Origin: Candidatus Ideonella esbjergensis
GTDB taxonomy: Bacteria; Pseudomonadota; Gammaproteobacteria; Burkholderiales; Burkholderiaceae_C
DNA length: 64,000 nucleotides
Assembly (NCBI GenBank): GCA_016710065.1
Contig: JADJLP010000010.1
Span: 372,001 to 436,000, forward strand
Reading direction: 5' to 3'
Shown here: in pieces, positions 1 to 8,181 of the stretch
How positions within the stretch are numbered: position 1 is the stretch's first letter
Layout: each line of letters begins with the position of its first letter
Notes under the pieces: model-generated
The model's input: the letters and a program-made list of their open reading frames with translations, nothing else
Databases searched by the model: none
What the model was told of the DNA's origin: nothing
Position numbers and translations under genes: made by a program

Positions 1-1879
1 AGACCCGGCCGATTTCAGCTTCGGCCGTGATCTCTTCAATGCGCTTCTTGGCGATCTCGGCCTGGCCGGCGTCGGTGGACGCAATGGTGATGACGCCGCT
101 CTCGTCGATGTTGATCTGGGTACCGGTTTCTTCGGTCAGCGCACGAATGGTGGCGCCGCCCTTGCCGATCACGTCACGGATCTTCTCCGGGTTGATCTTC
201 ATGGTGTACAGGCGCGGCGCGAACTGCGACACCTCGGTCTTGGCGCCGCCCATGGCTTCCACCATCTTGCCCAGGATGTGCATGCGGGCTTCCTTGGCCT
301 GGGCCAGTGCCACCTGCATGATTTCACGGGTTATGCCCTGGATCTTGATGTCCATCTGCAGGGCGGTGATGCCATTGGTGGTACCAGCCACCTTGAAGTC
401 CATGTCGCCCAGGTGATCTTCATCGCCCAGGATGTCGGTGAGCACGGCGAAACGGTTGCCGTCCTTGATCAGGCCCATGGCGATGCCGGCCACGTGCGCC
501 TTCAAGGGCACGCCAGCGTCCATCAGCGACAGGCAGCCGCCGCAGACCGAAGCCATCGATGAAGAACCGTTCGACTCGGTGATTTCCGAGACCACGCGCA
601 TCGAGTACGGGAACTCGGTGCGGTCCGGCAGCACGGCCACCAGCGCACGCTTGGCTAGGCGGCCGTGACCGATTTCGCGGCGCTTGGGGCTGCCCACGCG
701 GCCGGTTTCGCCAGTGGCGAACGGGGGCATGTTGTAGTGCAGCATGAAGTGCTCGCTGAACTCGCCAGCCAGCGCGTCGATCTTCTGCGAGTCACGCTCG
801 GTGCCCAGCGTGGCAGCCACCAGGGCCTGGGTTTCGCCACGGGTGAACAGCGCCGAGCCGTGCACGCGCGGCAGAACGCCGTTGCGGATCTCGATGGCGC
901 GCACGGTGCGGGTGTCGCGTCCGTCGATGCGGGGCTCGCCGGCCAGGATCTGGCCGCGCACGATGCGGGCTTCGATCTCGAACAGCAGACCTTCGACTTC
1001 CACCTTGTCGAACTCCAGGCCTTCGGCCTTGAGTGCGGCCATCACGCTGCTGGTGACATCGCGGCAGGCCTGGGTGCGGGCTTGCTTGGAGCGGATCTGA
1101 TAGGCGGCGCGCAAGCCTTCTTCGGCCAAGCCATTGACCTTGGCGATGAAGGGCTCGTTCTTGGCCGGGGCTTGCCACGTCCAAACCGGCTTGCCGGCGT
1201 CACGCACCAGTTCGTGGATGGCGTTGATGGCGATCTTGCCCTGGTCGTGGCCAAACACCACGGCGCCCAGCATCACGTCTTCAGGCAGTTGGTCGGCTTC
1301 GGATTCCACCATCAGCACGGCGGCTTCGGTGCCGGCCACGACCAGGTCCATCTTGGACTCGGCGAGTTGGCTCTTGCCCGGGTTCAGCACGTATTCGCCG
1401 TTGATGTAGCCCACGCGGGCGGCACCGATGGGGCCATTGAACGGGATGCCCGAGATGGACAGCGCAGCGCTGGTGGCGATCATCGCGGCGATGTCGGCCT
1501 GCACTTCGGGGTTCAGGCTCATCACGTGGATGACGACCTGCACTTCATTGAAGAAGCCTTCGGGAAACAGCGGGCGAATCGGGCGGTCGATCAGGCGGCT
1601 GGTCAGGGTTTCCAGTTCGCTGGGGCGGCCTTCGCGCTTGAAGAAGCTGCCAGGGATCTTGCCTGCGGCGTAGGTCTTCTCAAGGTAGTCGACGGTCAGC
1701 GGGAAGAAGTCTTGGCCGGCTTTGGCGTCGGTCTTGGCGACCACGGTGGCCAGCACCACGGTGTCTTCAATGTTCACGACCACGGCGCCGGTGGACTGGC
1801 GGGCGATTTCGCCGGTTTCCATCACAACTTGATGGCTGCCCCATTGGAAGGTCTTGGTGACCTTGTTGAAAATGCTCAT
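1..1879 (-). CDS. pnp: Polynucleotide phosphorylase, 3' end cut off by window edge
   Basis: Phosphorolytic 3'-5' exoribonuclease that degrades mRNA and works in the RNA degradosome. About 626 residues are visible from the start MSIFNKVTKTFQWG. The frame stays open to base 1. The order is RNase PH domain 1, the all-alpha linker, RNase PH domain 2 (motif RVGSPKRREIGHGRLAKRAL) and most of the KH domain (VIGKGG). The C-terminal S1 domain lies outside the window. The ATG at 1877-1879 has GGAGA about 7 bases upstream. It follows rpsO on the same strand, the classic rpsO-pnp order, so co-transcription is likely. Hairpins in the spacer are candidates for RNase III/PNPase autocontrol as in E. coli (inference). 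Confidence 0.97.
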   Translation of the reverse strand, partial: MSIFNKVTKTFQWGSHQVVMETGEIARQSTGAVVVNIEDTVVLATVVAKTDAKAGQDFFPLTVDYLEKTYAAGKIPGSFFKREGRPSELETLTSRLIDRPIRPLFPEGFFNEVQVVIHVMSLNPEVQADIAAMIATSAALSISGIPFNGPIGAARVGYINGEYVLNPGKSQLAESKMDLVVAGTEAAVLMVESEADQLPEDVMLGAVVFGHDQGKIAINAIHELVRDAGKPVWTWQAPAKNEPFIAKVNGLAEEGLRAAYQIRSKQARTQACRDVTSSVMAALKAEGLEFDKVEVEGLLFEIEARIVRGQILAGEPRIDGRDTRTVRAIEIRNGVLPRVHGSALFTRGETQALVAATLGTERDSQKIDALAGEFSEHFMLHYNMPPFATGETGRVGSPKRREIGHGRLAKRALVAVLPDRTEFPYSMRVVSEITESNGSSSMASVCGGCLSLMDAGVPLKAHVAGIAMGLIKDGNRFAVLTDILGDEDHLGDMDFKVAGTTNGITALQMDIKIQGITREIMQVALAQAKEARMHILGKMVEAMGGAKTEVSQFAPRLYTMKINPEKIRDVIGKGGATIRALTEETGTQINIDESGVITIASTDAGQAEIAKKRIEEITAEAEIGRV

Positions 1880-1958
1880 GGAATGTTCTCCGTTGATTGA
1901 GCGACGCACTCTCGGCGGCGTCTTGAAACCGGGAGATCAGCCGACTCGGGCGGTATGC

Positions 1959-1995
1959 CATTCCAGCAACCGGGATGCACCCAACTGCTGGAATG
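1959..1995 (-). promoter_or_regulatory. Hairpin in the pnp leader
   Basis: Perfect 10-base inverted repeat CATTCCAGCA/TGCTGGAATG with a 17-base loop, about 80 bases before the pnp start codon. In E. coli a hairpin in the pnp leader is cut by RNase III and then used by PNPase to repress its own mRNA. The same role here is inferred from position only; there is no sequence identity claim. Confidence 0.5.
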
Positions 1996-2036
1996 ACACG
2001 ACAGTACCCCGAACGCGGTCAAAGTCTCCAAAGACA

Positions 2037-2074
2037 AAGAGCCTGTGCTGGTGTGTGGTTCCAGACAGGCTCTT
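2037..2074 (-). terminator. Hairpin after rpsO (partial terminator or processing site)
   Basis: Perfect 10-base stem AAGAGCCTGT/ACAGGCTCTT with an 18-base loop, starting 17 bases after the rpsO stop. On the transcribed strand it is followed by TGTCTTTGG rather than a clean T-run, so termination is probably inefficient and read-through into pnp is expected. Confidence 0.5.
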
Positions 2075-2090
2075 GTTCATGCGGCGGTAC

Positions 2091-2360
2091 TTACTTGCGC
2101 AGGCCCAGCTTCTGGATCAGCGCGGTGTAGCGGTCGGCGTCCTTGGCCTTCAGGTACGACAGCAGACGCTTGCGTGCATTGACCATCTTGATCAGGCCGC
2201 GGCGACCGTGGTGGTCCTTGGCGTGGAGCTTGAAGTGGGGCGTGAGCGCATTGATGTGGGCCGTCAGCAGGGCCACTTGCACTTCGGGGGAGCCGGTATC
2301 GGCCGGGCCACGCGCGTTGGCCTTGACGATTTCAGCCTTGTTGAATTCTGCCGGGTTCAT
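2091..2360 (-). CDS. rpsO: 30S ribosomal protein S15
   Basis: Primary 16S rRNA-binding protein of the small subunit platform. The 89 residues match the usual S15 length, with the family signature around TGSPEVQVALLTAHI and the HHGRRGLIKMVNARKRLL stretch. The frame stays open further upstream, but the ATG at 2358-2360 is preceded by AAGGAA and gives the canonical MNPAEFNKAEIV start. It is followed by a hairpin and pnp on the same strand. A promoter with TATAAT lies about 160 bases upstream, leaving a leader long enough for S15 autoregulation (inference). Confidence 0.98.
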   Translation of the reverse strand: MNPAEFNKAEIVKANARGPADTGSPEVQVALLTAHINALTPHFKLHAKDHHGRRGLIKMVNARKRLLSYLKAKDADRYTALIQKLGLRK

Positions 2361-2518
2361 GGCGTTTCCTTGTAATGTGGAAGCCGCCGCCGGCCCATTC
2401 ATGCTGGGCGCGAACACTGCGGTTTCCGGGTCTTGACTTGCGATCACGGGTGAAACCGACCCATGTCGTGCTTTTTCCATCGCCAGCCAGAAAATCCCAG
2501 CTCGCGCAGAACCTGCGG

Positions 2519-2547
2519 ATTATAGCCTCAAGCGGCAACCCTGGCCA
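2519..2547 (-). promoter_or_regulatory. rpsO promoter
   Basis: On the minus strand TGGCCA (-35, 2542-2547), 17-base spacer, TATAAT (-10, 2519-2524). The resulting leader to rpsO is about 150 bases and contains a perfect 7-base complementarity CGGTTTC/GAAACCG (2452-2458 with 2420-2426), so the leader can fold. The rpsF promoter uses the same TGGCCA -35. Confidence 0.65.
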
Positions 2548-2553
2548 CCTGGG

Positions 2554-3843
2554 TCAGTAGGGCCGGCTCATGCGGCAAGCGCTGGGCAAGGCCAACTCGC
2601 TGGCGCTGAAGCGCCTGACGGTGCGGAAACCATAGCCCGAGCCTTCCACATCAAACCGAAGCCCGCCCTGTCCTGCCCGGTCCATCACGCTCACGTAGAG
2701 GGGTTGCAAGAACTGGTGGTCGGCCGCGCGCATCACGCCGTTGTGCACGCCGCCCAACGCCTTGCCGTCAAAGGCCATCCCCTCCAGCGCACGGGCCACG
2801 GCCAGGGGTTCGGCGCTGCGCGCCTTCTCCATCGCAGTGCCCAGCATCTCCACCAGCGCCTGCATACGGGCGTGAAGATAGTCGTCCCTGGGGTCTGGAA
2901 AGCGCTGATGGAAGGCTTGAACCAAGGCGTCCGATGCCTTGCCGCCCACATTCGGGTGCCACTCGGCCACGGCCAGCACGCTGGCGATGCCGGCGTCTCC
3001 CAAGGCTGCGGGCGCCCCCAGGGCATTGCCATAGAAGGTGTAGAACTTGAGGTTCAAGCCCAGGTCTCGAGTGGCCTTGATCAGCAAGGTGAGGTCATTG
3101 CCCCAGTTCCCGGTAATGACGGCCTGCGCCCCGCTGGCGCGGATCTTGGTGGCATAGGGCATGAAGTCCTTCACCCGCCCCATGGGGTGCAATTCCTCGC
3201 CCACGACTTCGACATCCGGACGCTTGGCGGCAATCATTTCGCGGGCACGCTTCACCACTTGCTGGCCAAAACTGTAGTCCTGCCCGACCAGGTAGACCTT
3301 CTTGACGCGTGAATCGCCCTGAAGCACATCGGTGAGTGCCGTCAGGCGCATGTCGGCGTGGGCGTCGAATCGAAAGTGCCAGAAGCTGCACTTCTCGTTG
3401 GTCAGCGCAGGCTCTACGGCCGAATAGTTTAGGAATAGCGCCCGGTGCTCCGGAGAACGGCTGTTGTGCTTGTTCAGCGCGTCGATGAGGGCGGCGGCCG
3501 TGGCCGAGCTGTTGCCCTGCAAGACATAACCAACGCCCTGGTCGGTGGCCTGCCGGAACTGGGCCAAGGCCTCTTCGGTATTGCCCTTGCTGTCCATGCG
3601 CAGCAAGGCCAGCGGCCTGGCGCCGCCGGGCAGGCGCACGCCCCCGCGCGCATTGACGCGCTCCACGGCCCACTGCAGGTTGCGGTAAACCGCCTCGCCC
3701 GCATTGGCGAACGAACCGGACAGACCTTCGATCAGCGCCAGACGCACGGGCTCGGCCTCGGCGTGCACCACCGGTGCCGCCAACAAACCCAGCGCCACCC
3801 ACAAGGCCAGCGCAGTCCGCCGACCAGAGAAAGTTTGACCCAT
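2554..3843 (-). CDS. Branched-chain-amino-acid-type ABC transporter substrate-binding protein
   Basis: Periplasmic binding protein of the LivK-like type I family (429 residues). Residues 1-28 form a signal peptide (RRTALALWVALGLLAAP, cleavage near VHA/EA). The mature part begins VRLALIEGLSGSFANAGEAV, the usual ligand-loop start, and continues with LVGQDYSFGQQVVK and the ITGNWGNDLTLLIKA region typical of these receptors. The ATG at 3841-3843 follows AGGTGGTG; two in-frame GTG codons sit just upstream. No permease or ATPase gene is near, so it is an orphan receptor and its ligand is unknown. Branched-chain amino acids, amides or aromatic acids are all possible for the family. A terminator-like hairpin lies 34 bases upstream of the start. 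Confidence 0.88.
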   Translation of the reverse strand: MGQTFSGRRTALALWVALGLLAAPVVHAEAEPVRLALIEGLSGSFANAGEAVYRNLQWAVERVNARGGVRLPGGARPLALLRMDSKGNTEEALAQFRQATDQGVGYVLQGNSSATAAALIDALNKHNSRSPEHRALFLNYSAVEPALTNEKCSFWHFRFDAHADMRLTALTDVLQGDSRVKKVYLVGQDYSFGQQVVKRAREMIAAKRPDVEVVGEELHPMGRVKDFMPYATKIRASGAQAVITGNWGNDLTLLIKATRDLGLNLKFYTFYGNALGAPAALGDAGIASVLAVAEWHPNVGGKASDALVQAFHQRFPDPRDDYLHARMQALVEMLGTAMEKARSAEPLAVARALEGMAFDGKALGGVHNGVMRAADHQFLQPLYVSVMDRAGQGGLRFDVEGSGYGFRTVRRFSASELALPSACRMSRPY

Positions 3844-3876
3844 CACCACCTACCCCGCCGGGGCACTCTTGAAAAC

Positions 3877-3902
3877 AAAAAAGCCGCAACCAACTGTGCG
3901 GC
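3877..3902 (-). terminator. Rho-independent terminator-like hairpin upstream of the binding-protein gene
   Basis: Minus strand: GCCGCA, 8-base loop, TGCGGC, then TTTTTTGTTTT. It sits 34 bases before the start codon of the substrate-binding protein gene, so it could be an attenuator for that gene. It could instead end minus-strand transcription coming from tsaD through the oppositely oriented heat shock gene. The stem is short (6 pairs) but the U-tract is strong. Confidence 0.6.
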
Positions 3903-3966
3903 ATGGGCGCCGAAGCCAAGCTCATCGCCAAGGTGCCACGGATCAACCCATTGTAGGAGCCACACC

Positions 3967-4413
3967 ATGTTTCTCGTCCCCGTCTCCCGCACGTCGTCCG
4001 ACTTCAGCCGCGGCCTGGATCGCCTGTTTGACGACAGCTTCTTTGACCGCGTCTTCAGCGCCGCGACCCAAGGCGAAGCCACCGGCTCGCGCAGCCCCGC
4101 CCTGGATGTGACCGAGTCCGAACGGGCCTACACCGTGCACGTGGATCTGCCCGGCGTGGCCAAAGGCGATGTGAAGATCGCCATCGACGGACGCCGCGTG
4201 AATGTCGAGGCCGCCGCTCAAAAGCCCGATGAAAAGAAGGATGGCGAGCGCGTGGTGTACCGCGAGCGTTCAGTCAGCAGCTACTCGCGCAGCTTCACCT
4301 TGCCGCAAGACATCGACCAGTCCGAGTCGCAGGCCAAACTGGACAGTGGCGTACTTACCTTGACCCTGACCAAGCGCCGCGCCGCCTCGGCTGCGCACCT
4401 GGCCGTCAACTGA
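3967..4413 (+). CDS. Small heat shock protein, Hsp20/alpha-crystallin family
   Basis: ATP-independent holdase that binds unfolding proteins in the cytoplasm. At 148 residues it has the length typical of bacterial class A sHsps. An N-terminal arm (MFLVPVSRTSSDFSRGLDRLF, about 1-45) precedes the alpha-crystallin domain from ALDVTESERAYTVHVDLPGV to GVLTLTLTKR (about 46-138). The tail ends HLAVN, which could serve as a weak L-x-V anchoring motif. The ATG is preceded by GTAGGAG. It is the only plus-strand gene between 2554 and 5461, convergent with tsaD (16-base gap). A CTTGAAAA sequence at about 3868 resembles a sigma-32 -35, but no good -10 partner follows. Confidence 0.92.
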   Translation: MFLVPVSRTSSDFSRGLDRLFDDSFFDRVFSAATQGEATGSRSPALDVTESERAYTVHVDLPGVAKGDVKIAIDGRRVNVEAAAQKPDEKKDGERVVYRERSVSSYSRSFTLPQDIDQSESQAKLDSGVLTLTLTKRRAASAAHLAVN

Positions 4414-4429
4414 GAGCGCAGGACTCACC

Positions 4430-5461
4430 TCAAGCTGCCGACAGCTCCCACCGCGGCCGCACATCAAACCGGTAGTCTGGTGTGGCCAGGGCCATGCCAG
4501 ACTGCAGGCGCATGGCGGCGGCCATAGCGATCATGGCCCCGTTGTCGGTGCACAAATGGAACTCCGGGTAGTGCACGCGGAAGTGATGCCGCTCTGCGGC
4601 CCCGTTCAGTTGCTCACGCAGCGAGCGGTTGGCGCCCACGCCACCGGCCACCACCAAACGCTGAAGGCCACTGGCCTTCAAAGCCTTGAGCGACTTCTTC
4701 AACAGCACCTCCACGATGGCGGCCTGAGTGCTTGCGGCCAGATCGGCACGCGCCTCATCGCAAGGTGAGTCGCCCAGCTTCTTCAGCGTCGTCATCACGG
4801 CGGTCTTCAGCCCCGCAAACGAAAAATCAAGGTTGGGCTGGTGCAGCAAGGGCCTAGGCAGTTCGAAGGCTTGCGGATTGCCAAACTCGGCCAACCGCGC
4901 CAATGCAGTCCCGCCGGGATAGCCCAGGCCCAGCAGTTTGGCCGACTTGTCGAAGGCCTCGCCTGCGGCATCGTCAATCGTCTCGCCCAGCAACTGGTAG
5001 TGCCCCACACCGTCCACGCGCATCAACTGCGTGTGCCCACCCGACACGAGCAGAGCCACGAAGGGGAACTCGGGTGGGTCGGCAGAGAGAAAGGGCGACA
5101 GCAAATGCCCTTCCAGATGATGCACTCCCAAGGTCGGCCGGCCCAACGCTGCGGCCAATGCGCACGCCACACCGGCGCCCACCAACAGCGCCCCGGCCAG
5201 CCCCGGCCCGCGGGTGAAAGCCACCACGTCCACCTCGGCCAGACTGGCCCCTGCGGCAGCCAAGGTCTCGCTCGCCAAGGGCAGCACGCGGCGCACATGG
5301 TCGCGCGAGGCCAATTCGGGCACCACGCCACCATAGGCCTGGTGCATCTGCACCTGGCTGTACAGCGCGTGGGCTCGCAGCATGGGGCGCTGGCCAGGGG
5401 TCACGCTCACCAGAGCCACGCCGGTCTCGTCACAGGAGGATTCAAAACCCAGGATGTTCAT
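4430..5461 (-). CDS. tsaD: tRNA N6-adenosine threonylcarbamoyltransferase TsaD
   Basis: Catalytic subunit of the t6A tRNA-modifying complex (with TsaB and TsaE). It transfers threonylcarbamoyl from TC-AMP to A37 of ANN-decoding tRNAs. 343 residues, close to E. coli (337). It starts MNILGFESSCDETG, an ASKHA-fold phosphate-binding motif. Metal-binding His115 and His119 lie in HHLEGH, and LLVSGGHTQL and VVAGGVGANRSLR are also present. The ATG at 5459-5461 gives the canonical N-terminus; an in-frame TTG 21 bases earlier is less likely. It stands alone on this strand, without the common rpsU neighbour. Confidence 0.97.
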   Translation of the reverse strand: MNILGFESSCDETGVALVSVTPGQRPMLRAHALYSQVQMHQAYGGVVPELASRDHVRRVLPLASETLAAAGASLAEVDVVAFTRGPGLAGALLVGAGVACALAAALGRPTLGVHHLEGHLLSPFLSADPPEFPFVALLVSGGHTQLMRVDGVGHYQLLGETIDDAAGEAFDKSAKLLGLGYPGGTALARLAEFGNPQAFELPRPLLHQPNLDFSFAGLKTAVMTTLKKLGDSPCDEARADLAASTQAAIVEVLLKKSLKALKASGLQRLVVAGGVGANRSLREQLNGAAERHHFRVHYPEFHLCTDNGAMIAMAAAMRLQSGMALATPDYRFDVRPRWELSAA

Positions 5462-5567
5462 GGTTTGTATTCTGCCGGCCAAGGCAACGCGCGTTCAGCC
5501 CACGCGGTGTGGCTGAAGGCGCACATCCAGGCCGATTTGTGCCAGGCCAGCCCTGAAAAGTCACACA

Positions 5568-5615
5568 AGTTTGCACGGGGATGGAGAATCGCCTTGCGAT
5601 GTGCAAACTGCACAT
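5568..5615. promoter_or_regulatory. Operator-like inverted repeats upstream of a small gene
   Basis: Two overlapping symmetries lie in the 86 bases before the 91-residue gene at 5654. One is a perfect 7-base repeat ATGTGCA-AAC-TGCACAT (5599-5615). The other is a perfect 9-base pair AGTTTGCAC (5568-5576) with GTGCAAACT (5601-5609). The shared GTGCAAACT core suggests two copies of one binding site, possibly for the product of the adjacent gene. This is inference from symmetry alone. Confidence 0.4.
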
Positions 5616-5653
5616 GCGACGATAAAACATCAGCTCATAAGGGCGTTGGGATC

Positions 5654-5929
5654 ATGAAGGAATACAAGCTGAAGTCGTGGCCGGAGCTTCCGGCGGCATT
5701 CAGGCGCACCGTGTACCGGCGCCTGCTCAGTGACCTCTCTCAGCGGCACATGAGCGAAGTGGCACTGCGCCAGCGCAGTGGACTGAGCACCTCCGATGTG
5801 CGCAGTCTGATGCATTACCTGGGAACCGAGGGTTTGCTTGACGAGCGCGACGGCGAGGAAGCACCTCGTGCAGGATTGATTGCTTGGTTCGCCTGGCCCA
5901 TCCAGGCCTGGATGCGCCGCTCAGGCTGA
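5654..5929 (+). CDS. Small hypothetical protein with a winged-helix-like region
   Basis: 91 residues; I do not recognise a named family. It is rich in Arg and Leu. Residues 33-66 (MSEVALRQRSGLSTSDVRSL, then MHYLGTEGLLDER) read like a helix-turn-helix followed by a wing, as in small MarR/ArsR-like or DnaD-like folds. The C-terminus is tryptophan-rich (LIAWFAWPIQAWMRR, 75-89) and could be amphipathic or membrane-touching. No strong Shine-Dalgarno is visible before the ATG, but GTTGGG precedes it. It is preceded by symmetric operator-like repeats and is convergent with fdx. It could be an autoregulated small repressor (inference). Confidence 0.65.
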   Translation: MKEYKLKSWPELPAAFRRTVYRRLLSDLSQRHMSEVALRQRSGLSTSDVRSLMHYLGTEGLLDERDGEEAPRAGLIAWFAWPIQAWMRRSG

Positions 5930-5952
5930 GTCCGCTCACGCCGCACTCGCGA

Positions 5953-6291
5953 TCAATGGTTTTCGCGGGCGTGGTTGATCGTGTACTTGGGGATCTCGAT
6001 GGTCACGTCCTCGTCGCCCATCAACGCTTGGCATGACAGGCGCGAGGTGGGCGCCAAGCCCCAGGCCTTGTCCAGCAGGTCTTCTTCCAGTTCATCGGGT
6101 TCACCCAGAGAGCCATAGCCAACCTTGACCACCACGTGGCAAGTGGTGCAGGCGCAGCTCATCTCGCAGGCGTGCTCAATGGCGATGCCGTTTTCCAGCA
6201 GAGCGTCGCAAATCGAGGTGCCAAATTCGGCTTCGATCTCGTCACCCTGGGGGCAGAGTTCGGCATGCGGCAGGATCTTGATGACGGGCAT
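5953..6291 (-). CDS. fdx: ISC-type [2Fe-2S] ferredoxin
   Basis: Electron donor for Fe-S cluster assembly in the ISC system. 112 residues with the adrenodoxin-type ligand pattern C42-x5-C48-x2-C51 ... C87 inside EHACEMSCACTTCH and SRLSCQAL. Acidic residues 64-73 (EPDELEEDLL) are the usual partner-binding helix. It is the last gene of the hscB-hscA-fdx run, 22 bases after hscA, and converges with the small plus-strand gene. Confidence 0.96.
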   Translation of the reverse strand: MPVIKILPHAELCPQGDEIEAEFGTSICDALLENGIAIEHACEMSCACTTCHVVVKVGYGSLGEPDELEEDLLDKAWGLAPTSRLSCQALMGDEDVTIEIPKYTINHARENH

Positions 6292-6313
6292 GGTGGTCTG
6301 AGTCTCGTTGGGG

Positions 6314-8170
6314 TCAGAGGGAGTCCAGGCGGCGGCCGGTCAATGCGGCCTGGATACCCCGGTTCATGCGGGCGGCGGCAAAGGCCTCGGTACCCTTGGC
6401 CAACGCTTCAACCTCGTCGGTGATGGTCTGGGCGCTATCGCCACGCGCGATCTCGGCCACCTTAGCCAGCAAAGTGCGAATGGCCTTGCGCTCAGGTTCA
6501 GTGAGCAAATCACCGTCGGCGTCCAGCGCGGCGCGGGTGGCCAGCGACATGCGCTCGGCTTCCACCCTGGCCTCACGCAGCGCGCGGGCCTGCATGTCGG
6601 CCTCGGCACTGGAGAAGCTCTCCCGCAGCATGTTGGCGATGTCGTGGTCGGCCAGGCCGTAGCTTGGCTTGACCTGCACGGTCGCCTCCACGTTGGCGGT
6701 CAGCTCCTTGGCGCTCACGCTGAGCAGACCGTCGGCGTCCACCTGGAAGGTCACGCGGATGCGCGCGGCCCCTGCCACCATGGCCGGGATGCCACGCAGT
6801 TCAAAACGGGCCAGCGAGCGGCAGTCGCTCACCAGTTCGCGCTCGCCTTGCACCAAATGGATGGCCATCGCCGTCTGGCCGTCCTTGAATGTGGTGAAGT
6901 CCTGCGCCTTGGCCACCGGGATGGTGGTGTTGCGCTCGATCACGCGCTCCACCAGGCCGCCCATGGTCTCCAGGCCCAGCGAGAGCGGGATTACGTCCAG
7001 CAGCAGCAGCTGGCCGTCCTGAGCGTTGCCGGCCAGCGCATTGGCTTGAATGGCAGCACCGATGGCCACCACCTCGTCGGGGTTCACGTTGGTGAGGGGC
7101 TCGCGGCCGAAGAACTCGCCCACCGCCGCGCGCACCGCCGGCATGCGGGTAGAGCCGCCCACCATCACCACTCCCTGAACCTCGCTGCGCTGCACATGGG
7201 CGTCGCGCAGCGCCTTGCGCACCGCGGAGAGGGTGCGGTCCAGCAGCGGCCGGGTGATGGCGTCGAAATCAGCACGTTGCACTGCCCGCACCAGCGAGCC
7301 GCCGGACAGTTCGGCGCGCAGCGTGGTCTGCTCGACGGCGGTCAAGGCCTCCTTGGCGGCGCGCGCCGCCACCAGCAGGGTGCGCTTGTCCTGGGCGCTT
7401 TGGATGGCCACACCGGCCAAGGCTGCGGCCCAGTCGGCCAGCGCGTGGTCGAAGTCGTCGCCGCCCAAGGCCGCGTCGCCACCGGTGGCGACCACCTCGA
7501 ACACGCCGCGCGAGAGGCGCAGCAGTGAGATATCGAAGGTGCCGCCGCCCAGGTCGTACACGGCGTACAGGCCCTCGCTGCCGTTCTCCAGCCCGTAGGC
7601 CACTGCCGCAGCCGTGGGCTCGTTGATGAGGCGCAGCACATTCAGGCCGGCCAGTTGGGCCGCGTCTTTCGTGGCCTGCCGCTGGGCGTCGTCGAAGTAG
7701 GCCGGCACGGTGATCACCACACCGTAGAGGTCGTCGTTGAAGGTGTCCTCAGCGCGGTAGCGCAGCGTGGCCAGAATCTCGGCCGAGACCTCCACCGGCG
7801 TCTTCACGCCCTGGCGTGTCCGCACCGCCACCATGCCGGGATGGTCTACGAACTGGTAGGGCAGCTTGTCACGGCCGGTCACATCGGCCAGGCTGCGGCC
7901 CATCAGGCGCTTCACCGACACCAGCGTGTTCTCGGGGTCTTCGGCCTGGGCGGCGGCAGCATCCCAGCCGATCTGCCGGCCGCTGCCATCGAGGTAGCGC
8001 ACCACCGAGGGCAATATCAGCCTGCCCCGGCCGTCGGGCAGGCACTCGGGCACGCCATGGCGCATGGAGGCCACCAGCGAATTGGTGGTGCCCAGGTCGA
8101 TGCCCACAGCAATGCGGCGCTGGTGCGGGTCAGGCGCCTGGCCGGGTTCGGAAATCTGCAGCAATGCCAT
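6314..8170 (-). CDS. hscA: Fe-S protein assembly chaperone HscA (Hsp70 family)
   Basis: Specialised DnaK-type ATPase that helps release the cluster from IscU. 618 residues, matching E. coli HscA (616). The nucleotide-binding domain has GIDLGTTN at 23-30 and VYDLGGGTFDISLL. The substrate domain begins near IPLSLGLETMGG, and the lid is C-terminal. Its client peptide LPPVK is present in the IscU encoded nearby. It starts 11 bases after the hscB stop. Confidence 0.97.
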   Translation of the reverse strand: MALLQISEPGQAPDPHQRRIAVGIDLGTTNSLVASMRHGVPECLPDGRGRLILPSVVRYLDGSGRQIGWDAAAAQAEDPENTLVSVKRLMGRSLADVTGRDKLPYQFVDHPGMVAVRTRQGVKTPVEVSAEILATLRYRAEDTFNDDLYGVVITVPAYFDDAQRQATKDAAQLAGLNVLRLINEPTAAAVAYGLENGSEGLYAVYDLGGGTFDISLLRLSRGVFEVVATGGDAALGGDDFDHALADWAAALAGVAIQSAQDKRTLLVAARAAKEALTAVEQTTLRAELSGGSLVRAVQRADFDAITRPLLDRTLSAVRKALRDAHVQRSEVQGVVMVGGSTRMPAVRAAVGEFFGREPLTNVNPDEVVAIGAAIQANALAGNAQDGQLLLLDVIPLSLGLETMGGLVERVIERNTTIPVAKAQDFTTFKDGQTAMAIHLVQGERELVSDCRSLARFELRGIPAMVAGAARIRVTFQVDADGLLSVSAKELTANVEATVQVKPSYGLADHDIANMLRESFSSAEADMQARALREARVEAERMSLATRAALDADGDLLTEPERKAIRTLLAKVAEIARGDSAQTITDEVEALAKGTEAFAAARMNRGIQAALTGRRLDSL

Positions 8171-8181
8171 GGTGAATGGGG

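Noticed and set aside
665..1900. Long plus-strand open frame antisense to pnp
   Set aside because: It has His/Gly-rich composition typical of a mirrored GC-rich gene and no ribosome-binding site, and the opposite strand encodes clear PNPase.
3850..3966. A sigma-32 promoter for the small heat shock gene
   Set aside because: CTTGAAAA at about 3868 fits the -35, but the -10 region at the right spacing does not resemble CCCAT.
6308..7528. Long plus-strand open frame antisense to hscA
   Set aside because: Shadow of HscA, which is unambiguous on the minus strand.
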